The notes under the pieces are model-generated. The model saw only the letters and a program-made list of their open reading frames with translations. It did no database searches and was not told where the DNA came from. This document shows positions 5,877 to 9,730 of a stretch of DNA of 9,730 nt, piece by piece. Each line of letters starts with the position of its first letter. Within the stretch, counting starts at the first letter, position 1. The DNA comes from Spirochaetaceae bacterium. Its GTDB lineage: Bacteria; Spirochaetota; Spirochaetia; SZUA-6; Fen-1364. The DNA lies in NCBI GenBank assembly GCA_003141795.1, contig PLNO01000153.1, positions 1 to 9,730 on the forward strand. The letters are read 5' to 3'. A program made the translations under genes and the position numbers.

Positions 5877-7425
5877 GAGTGTCCAACGATCCCCGCATTG
5901 CCCTCACAAGTGCGCGGGCGCCTTTCATCACCCCCAGTACGCCGCCGCTGCTCTGGCTTTGCGATCCAGCGAACCACAGGTTCGTGATCGGGGTTCTGTA
6001 GCTCGGATTCGGCCGATCCTTCACCGGGGCGATGCCGCCAAAGGAGTGGTGCTTCTGCCGGACCCGTAGCCGGAAGTCGGCCGGCGTAACGATGAGCCGG
6101 GTCCGCGTGGCGGCGGTGATGCCGGGCATGTGCTTCTCCGCACAGGCCACGAGGTGGTCCGCGTATCGCTCCTTGCCTTCCTCCCAGTCCGCGCCCTGGA
6201 TGACGTTGGGCGCGACGGTATAGATCGTGACCGCGGCGCATCCCGGCGGCGCCATCTTTGGGGAGTGGCGGGACGGGATGTAGAGGACAAAACCGTCCGC
6301 GCCGTCGTGGTAGCGGCCTTCGCGTATGTCGAGAACACCCTGCTCAACGTCGTAGCGTCCGTAGTAATAGCAAAGTGCCGCCTGCTGGGCCGGCTCATGG
6401 TCGAGCCCGAGATGCACCATGAAGACGGATTCCATCTGGATCTGCCCGTCAACGACTGACCTGTAGTCGCCTGGAAGCTGGTCGGCACCCAGCAGGTCGT
6501 AGAACGTCTCGCGCGCGCCGGCGGTGGAGACAACGAGGTCGGCGGCCTCGCTCTTTCCGTTCACCACGACACCAGTGGCCTTGCCCCCTTCGGTTGTGAT
6601 CCGCGTGACCGCAGCGGAGGTGCGCACTACGCCGCCTGCGGCCGCCAGGGCATCCATCGCTGCTTTCACGAGGGAACCGCATCCGCCTTTGATGTATCGG
6701 TAGACGGATCGCGGCCCGGGCCGCTCGCCGCGTTCGGGGTTGCGGGCGTCGAACGCCGACTCCAGGTTGAGCAGCGGCACCCCGAGCGCCGGGAACTCGG
6801 CCGGTGTGACCAGCATGTCGGCCAGAATTCCGGTATATACGGCCCGCAGCTTCGGGGAGTCGAAGAAATGCTCCATGAGATCGGCCGCGGACTGTGAGGC
6901 GAATCGTTTCACGAGTAGGAAGTTCAAGGCCATCCGGAGTTGATCCAATGCGGCGGCCTGCCCGTCGCGAAGCTCCGCGCGGCGACTGAGGGTCACCAGC
7001 CGGTACATCCTCCGGTAGAAACGGTAATACAGATCGAGACCGCGCGCGTCTTCTGGGAAGAGGCGCCGCAGATGATCTTTCCGCCACATGGCTCCCTGGT
7101 AGTCGTGCGGCCGCCAGAGTGCGAAGTCGGGAAAGACGATGCCTCTGTCGCTCGGCTCGGTGGCCAGGTCATGTGCGCGCGGGGCGGGCACGCCGATCTC
7201 TTCGAGGATGCGCGTCCCGATCTCCCCAGGGCCGAAGCCCTCCAGGAGCAGTGGTCCGAGGTCCCACGAGAACCCGTCCCGAGTGATCGTGGCCGTGACG
7301 CCGCCCGGTTCGGGATATTGCTCGTTGACGGTGACCTTGTGGCCATCCCGGGCCAGGTAGGCGCCCGCTATCAGGCCCGCCATCCCCGATCCGATCACCG
7401 CGACCCGCTTCTGATCGGCTTCCAT
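5872..7425 (-). CDS. FAD-dependent oxidoreductase, phytoene desaturase / retinol saturase-like
   Basis: A 517-residue flavoprotein of the CrtI superfamily. The N-terminal dinucleotide-binding fold has GSGMAG (12-17, GxGxxG), Glu35 at the end of the second strand, and the GG of EPGG (39-42) followed by WDLGP. The C-terminus carries the second FAD-contact motif LWFAGSQSQSSGGV (483-496), where typical CrtI proteins have a proline-containing GxxxxPGGGVPG. The family desaturates, isomerises or saturates polyenes such as carotenoids and retinol, usually at membranes. No phytoene synthase or other carotenoid gene is in the window, so the substrate is open. The start at 7425 is 3 nt after the permease stop, with only a weak GGGG ribosome site, so expression likely depends on coupling. 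Superfamily call is firm; specific function is not. Confidence 0.9.
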   Translation of the reverse strand: MEADQKRVAVIGSGMAGLIAGAYLARDGHKVTVNEQYPEPGGVTATITRDGFSWDLGPLLLEGFGPGEIGTRILEEIGVPAPRAHDLATEPSDRGIVFPDFALWRPHDYQGAMWRKDHLRRLFPEDARGLDLYYRFYRRMYRLVTLSRRAELRDGQAAALDQLRMALNFLLVKRFASQSAADLMEHFFDSPKLRAVYTGILADMLVTPAEFPALGVPLLNLESAFDARNPERGERPGPRSVYRYIKGGCGSLVKAAMDALAAAGGVVRTSAAVTRITTEGGKATGVVVNGKSEAADLVVSTAGARETFYDLLGADQLPGDYRSVVDGQIQMESVFMVHLGLDHEPAQQAALCYYYGRYDVEQGVLDIREGRYHDGADGFVLYIPSRHSPKMAPPGCAAVTIYTVAPNVIQGADWEEGKERYADHLVACAEKHMPGITAATRTRLIVTPADFRLRVRQKHHSFGGIAPVKDRPNPSYRTPITNLWFAGSQSQSSGGVLGVMKGARALVRAMRGSLDTR

Positions 7426-7428
7426 GGG

Positions 7429-8859
7429 CTATATCCCCATCTCTTCGAGCTTCTTCCGGTTTTCGGCCGCCTTCTGGGGGGTGAGGTCGTACCGGCGCCA
7501 GAAGATGATCGTCATGACCAGCACCAGGAGCGCGGGCACGACTGCGGTGTGGATCCGGATCCCGACGATCATGAAACGCCACCCCCCTGGATTCTGTGCC
7601 TGCTGACCGGCCAGCGTGGGGTATCCTGCCACGAACCCCGTGGCGATATGCGCAAGCGCTATCACGAGCGCCTTGAGCGCCTCGCTGAACCTCGCAATAA
7701 ATGTCTGGAAGCCGTAGTAGATCGACGGCTCGCGCTTGCCGGTCCTCACCGCCGCGTCGTCCAGGACGTCCCCCATGGTGGGCGGATCCATGAACCACTG
7801 TCCGCCGAGGCTTATACCGAAAAGCGCCAGCGTCGCCACCCACTGCCACCGCGTGACGGCAAACGCCATGGGCACGAAGGAGGCGACCATCAGGAGACCC
7901 GCGGTGATGCTCATCTTCTTGTTGTCGTTCACCCTTTGCGAGATCCTGACCCACAATGGCGTCGATACCAGCGCGCCGATGAGCATCGAGCCCATGATGA
8001 GGGGAAGGCTCTTGTTGCTCGGGTCGTTCAGGATGTAGGTGATGACGTAGAGCGCCGAAGCGTTGACCAGGGCTACGGCGGCCTGGTAGCCGAAAAAGAA
8101 GAGGTACTTCACCCGCACGGTGCGGTTTGCCAGGACCTTGCGGGCGACGGTGAAGAAGGGCTGGTTGGCTTCGCCCGCGCGGGCCTGGTTGCGCGCGTAT
8201 TCGGCACGCATGCGCTTGTTTTCATACACGCCCGGGAGGATGAGCGCGAACAGAAGGAATCCGCCCCCGAACGTCACGAAGGCGCCTTGTCGATAGCTCT
8301 CCGGGTGGTTCTGGTTCACGATCATCCCCGTGATGACGAAGGCGAGGACGAGGCCGAGGATCCCCAGAAGCGTGCCCCAGCCCTGGACGGCGCGGCGTTC
8401 CTCGGGTGTGCGGAACTTGACCGGGAAAAGAGATATCGAGTTGATGTCGTAGATGGTGAAAAAAGTGTCGAACAACAGGAGCGACCCTATGTACCACGCG
8501 AAGATCTTCCACGTGTCGTGCGGTGGGTGCCAGGCGAGCGGCACGAGGAAGATGAGCAAGTAGGAGCATATCCAGGGAATGGCGCCGATCAGGATCCACG
8601 GGAAGTGGTGCATCTGCCGGCGTTTCTGCCAGGGCATCCTGAGTTTCTCCATCAGGTAGCCCGTGAGAGGTGCGTTGATCACGTTCCAGGTTGAGAAGAC
8701 CAGAAACGCCACCAGCGCGAGCCCTGAAGGGAGGCCGATGACGCTCTCATAATAGAAGAACGTGTACAGGCCGAAGGCGGAGGTGAACCACTGGGAGAAC
8801 ATCTCGCGGGAGCCGAAGCTGGCGTGGATCAGCCGGGAGTTCTCGTACCGTTGCTTCAT
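7429..8859 (-). CDS. MFS transporter of the GPH (glycoside-pentoside-hexuronide) family, MelB-like
   Basis: A 476-residue inner-membrane permease with about 12 hydrophobic segments. The early loop TWNVINAPLTGYLM (57-70), followed by a basic stretch and FPWILIG, matches the GPH signature of MelB (IWDAINDPIMGWIV...PWILIG). GPH proteins co-transport glycosides with Na+ or H+. The two MelB cation-site aspartates, Asp55 and Asp59, align with Asn59 and Ala63 here, so the coupling must differ or be lost. A GTG at 8865 is in frame, but AGGAG (8869-8873) is 9 nt from the ATG at 8859 and only 3 nt from the GTG, so I use the ATG. It is the first gene of a two-gene unit with the downstream flavoprotein and is divergent from the DUF2804 gene. 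The transported compound may be the substrate or product of the flavoprotein; that is inference. Confidence 0.92.
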   Translation of the reverse strand: MKQRYENSRLIHASFGSREMFSQWFTSAFGLYTFFYYESVIGLPSGLALVAFLVFSTWNVINAPLTGYLMEKLRMPWQKRRQMHHFPWILIGAIPWICSYLLIFLVPLAWHPPHDTWKIFAWYIGSLLLFDTFFTIYDINSISLFPVKFRTPEERRAVQGWGTLLGILGLVLAFVITGMIVNQNHPESYRQGAFVTFGGGFLLFALILPGVYENKRMRAEYARNQARAGEANQPFFTVARKVLANRTVRVKYLFFFGYQAAVALVNASALYVITYILNDPSNKSLPLIMGSMLIGALVSTPLWVRISQRVNDNKKMSITAGLLMVASFVPMAFAVTRWQWVATLALFGISLGGQWFMDPPTMGDVLDDAAVRTGKREPSIYYGFQTFIARFSEALKALVIALAHIATGFVAGYPTLAGQQAQNPGGWRFMIVGIRIHTAVVPALLVLVMTIIFWRRYDLTPQKAAENRKKLEEMGI

Positions 8860-8883
8860 CGACACTGTCTCCTTTTGTGGTGC

Positions 8884-8912
8884 ATGCTATCATCCGATAG
8901 GCTCGAACGCAA
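8884..8912 (-). promoter_or_regulatory. Candidate promoter for the permease-flavoprotein pair
   Basis: On the minus strand, TTGCGT (8912-8907), 17 bp, TAGCAT (8889-8884) has the right spacing and 7 of 12 consensus matches. It lies within the 84-nt gap shared with the divergent DUF2804 gene, and the palindrome at 8887-8900 overlaps its spacer and -10 box. Confidence 0.35.
8887..8900. promoter_or_regulatory. Palindrome CTATCATCCGATAG, candidate operator
   Basis: CTATC and GATAG are exact reverse complements separated by ATCC. The element is in the middle of the 84-nt divergent gap between the GPH permease and the DUF2804 gene and overlaps the best promoter candidate. A repressor bound here could control both directions. 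No regulator gene is in the window. Confidence 0.35.
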
Positions 8913-8943
8913 ACAAACATTGGTGCGGCGCAAGGGGGAAAAC

Positions 8944-9730
8944 ATGCAGCGGGAAATCACATCATCCGGCGATCTCCTGGATGCTCGTGGCAGGCTGGCC
9001 GCGGGCGGCTGGGCTCGGAAGCCGCTGCTGAAGTACGACCGCGGACGCGTTGCAGCGTCGGCGCTCCGGATCAAGGAGTGGGACTACTACGAGATCATCA
9101 ATCCCGACTTCGGGATCGTCCTGCTGGCCTACGACATCGGTTATCAGGGCAGGGTGGTGGTGAAGTGGATGGACTTCAAAGCCGGAACCTTCGAGGAAAA
9201 CGGACCGACATTCTGGCTCACCCGCGGCGGAATGGGCCTGCCCCCCAGCTCGGAGACGGGCGACGTCGTCTTTGATCGTGGCGGCGTTCGGTGGGCGTGC
9301 CGCCGGCGTCCTGACGGGGCCCGCGCCTTCGAGTTTTCCTTCCCGAGCTTCCGCGCCGGCACGGGCATCTCCGGGGAGATCGAGCTGGCCCCGCCACGCG
9401 GCGACTCCATGGTCAACGCCATCCCCTTCAGTCGGTCGAGTCGGTTCGTCTATGCCCAGAAGATCAACTGCATGGTGCCCGACGGCAGGGTCAGGATGGG
9501 CAGCGACGTCTACACTTTCTCACAGGACAATCACAGCTATGGCTGCCTGGACTGGAGCCGAGCCGCATTCCCGTACCACTCCGAGTGGCGCTGGTGCACC
9601 GTCTCCGGAATGGTGGGCGGTATCCCTTTCGGGATGAACATCGACTATGGGTTCGGCACCGAGTCGAGCAAGTCCATGATCTTCCATGGCAACGTGGGCC
9701 ATCATCTGGACGAGGCGATCTATACCTTCG
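8944..9730 (+). CDS. DUF2804 family protein, partial at the right edge
   Basis: The frame is open for 262 codons to the end of the window. The start ATG at 8944 follows AGGGGG with 5 nt spacing. The N-terminus MQREITSSGDLLDARGRL, then WARKPLLKYDR and RIKEWDYYEI, are the opening blocks of DUF2804. Further blocks are the aromatic-rich LDWSRAAFPYHSEWRW and the NIDYGFG.ES stretch around residues 230-245. The biochemical function of this family is not established as far as I know. There is no signal peptide or membrane segment in the visible part, so it is probably cytoplasmic. The many Trp/Tyr residues and alternating hydrophobic strands suggest a beta-rich fold that could bind a hydrophobic ligand (inference). 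It is divergent from the permease-flavoprotein pair. Confidence 0.88.
   Translation, partial: MQREITSSGDLLDARGRLAAGGWARKPLLKYDRGRVAASALRIKEWDYYEIINPDFGIVLLAYDIGYQGRVVVKWMDFKAGTFEENGPTFWLTRGGMGLPPSSETGDVVFDRGGVRWACRRRPDGARAFEFSFPSFRAGTGISGEIELAPPRGDSMVNAIPFSRSSRFVYAQKINCMVPDGRVRMGSDVYTFSQDNHSYGCLDWSRAAFPYHSEWRWCTVSGMVGGIPFGMNIDYGFGTESSKSMIFHGNVGHHLDEAIYTF

Noticed and set aside
6940..8694. A 584-codon open frame on the plus strand opposite the flavoprotein and permease
   Set aside because: It spans two real genes on the other strand, is highly charged, and has no family signature; it is an antisense shadow.

Overview
The window is about 60% G+C and densely packed. It carries nine genes with clear Shine-Dalgarno sites and no rRNA, tRNA, CRISPR array or insertion sequence that I can see. 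The genes suggest a heterotrophic Gram-negative-type bacterium, because there is a sugar ABC importer, a membrane-anchored exported hydrolase and a GPH permease. Nothing fixes the phylum; an uncultured Desulfobacterota or Spirochaetota lineage would fit, but that is only a guess.

Left block, minus strand (1-3236), read right to left: a FabG-like SDR reductase, a second SDR resembling polyol/sugar-alcohol dehydrogenases, a ribose-type (RbsC family) permease, and a sugar ABC ATPase that runs off the left edge. The two SDR genes are 3 nt apart and the permease and ATPase genes 22 nt apart, so this looks like one operon for uptake and redox conversion of a sugar or polyol. A near-consensus sigma70-type promoter (TTGACA, 18 bp, TATAGT) lies at 3448-3477 on the minus strand. 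It implies a leader of about 205 nt that contains a perfect 10-bp palindrome and a possible 46-codon upstream ORF overlapping the SDR start as ATGA.

Middle block, plus strand (3620-5843): a membrane-anchored gamma-glutamyltranspeptidase-family Ntn hydrolase, followed after 1 nt by a CsaA-type tRNA-binding protein. The hydrolase keeps the nucleophile threonine but lacks most residues that bind the glutamyl group in classical GGT, so its substrate is probably different.

Right block (5872-9730): a minus-strand pair consisting of a GPH-family permease and a CrtI/retinol-saturase-like flavoprotein, 3 nt apart. They are divergent from a plus-strand DUF2804 protein cut by the right edge. The 84-nt divergent gap holds a palindrome and a plausible promoter. 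The permease lacks both cation-site aspartates of MelB. The flavoprotein converges on csaA with a 28-nt gap.

I found no single clearly unprecedented system. The best leads are the altered GGT-like hydrolase, the permease/flavoprotein/DUF2804 cluster, and the leader region of the SDR-ABC operon.
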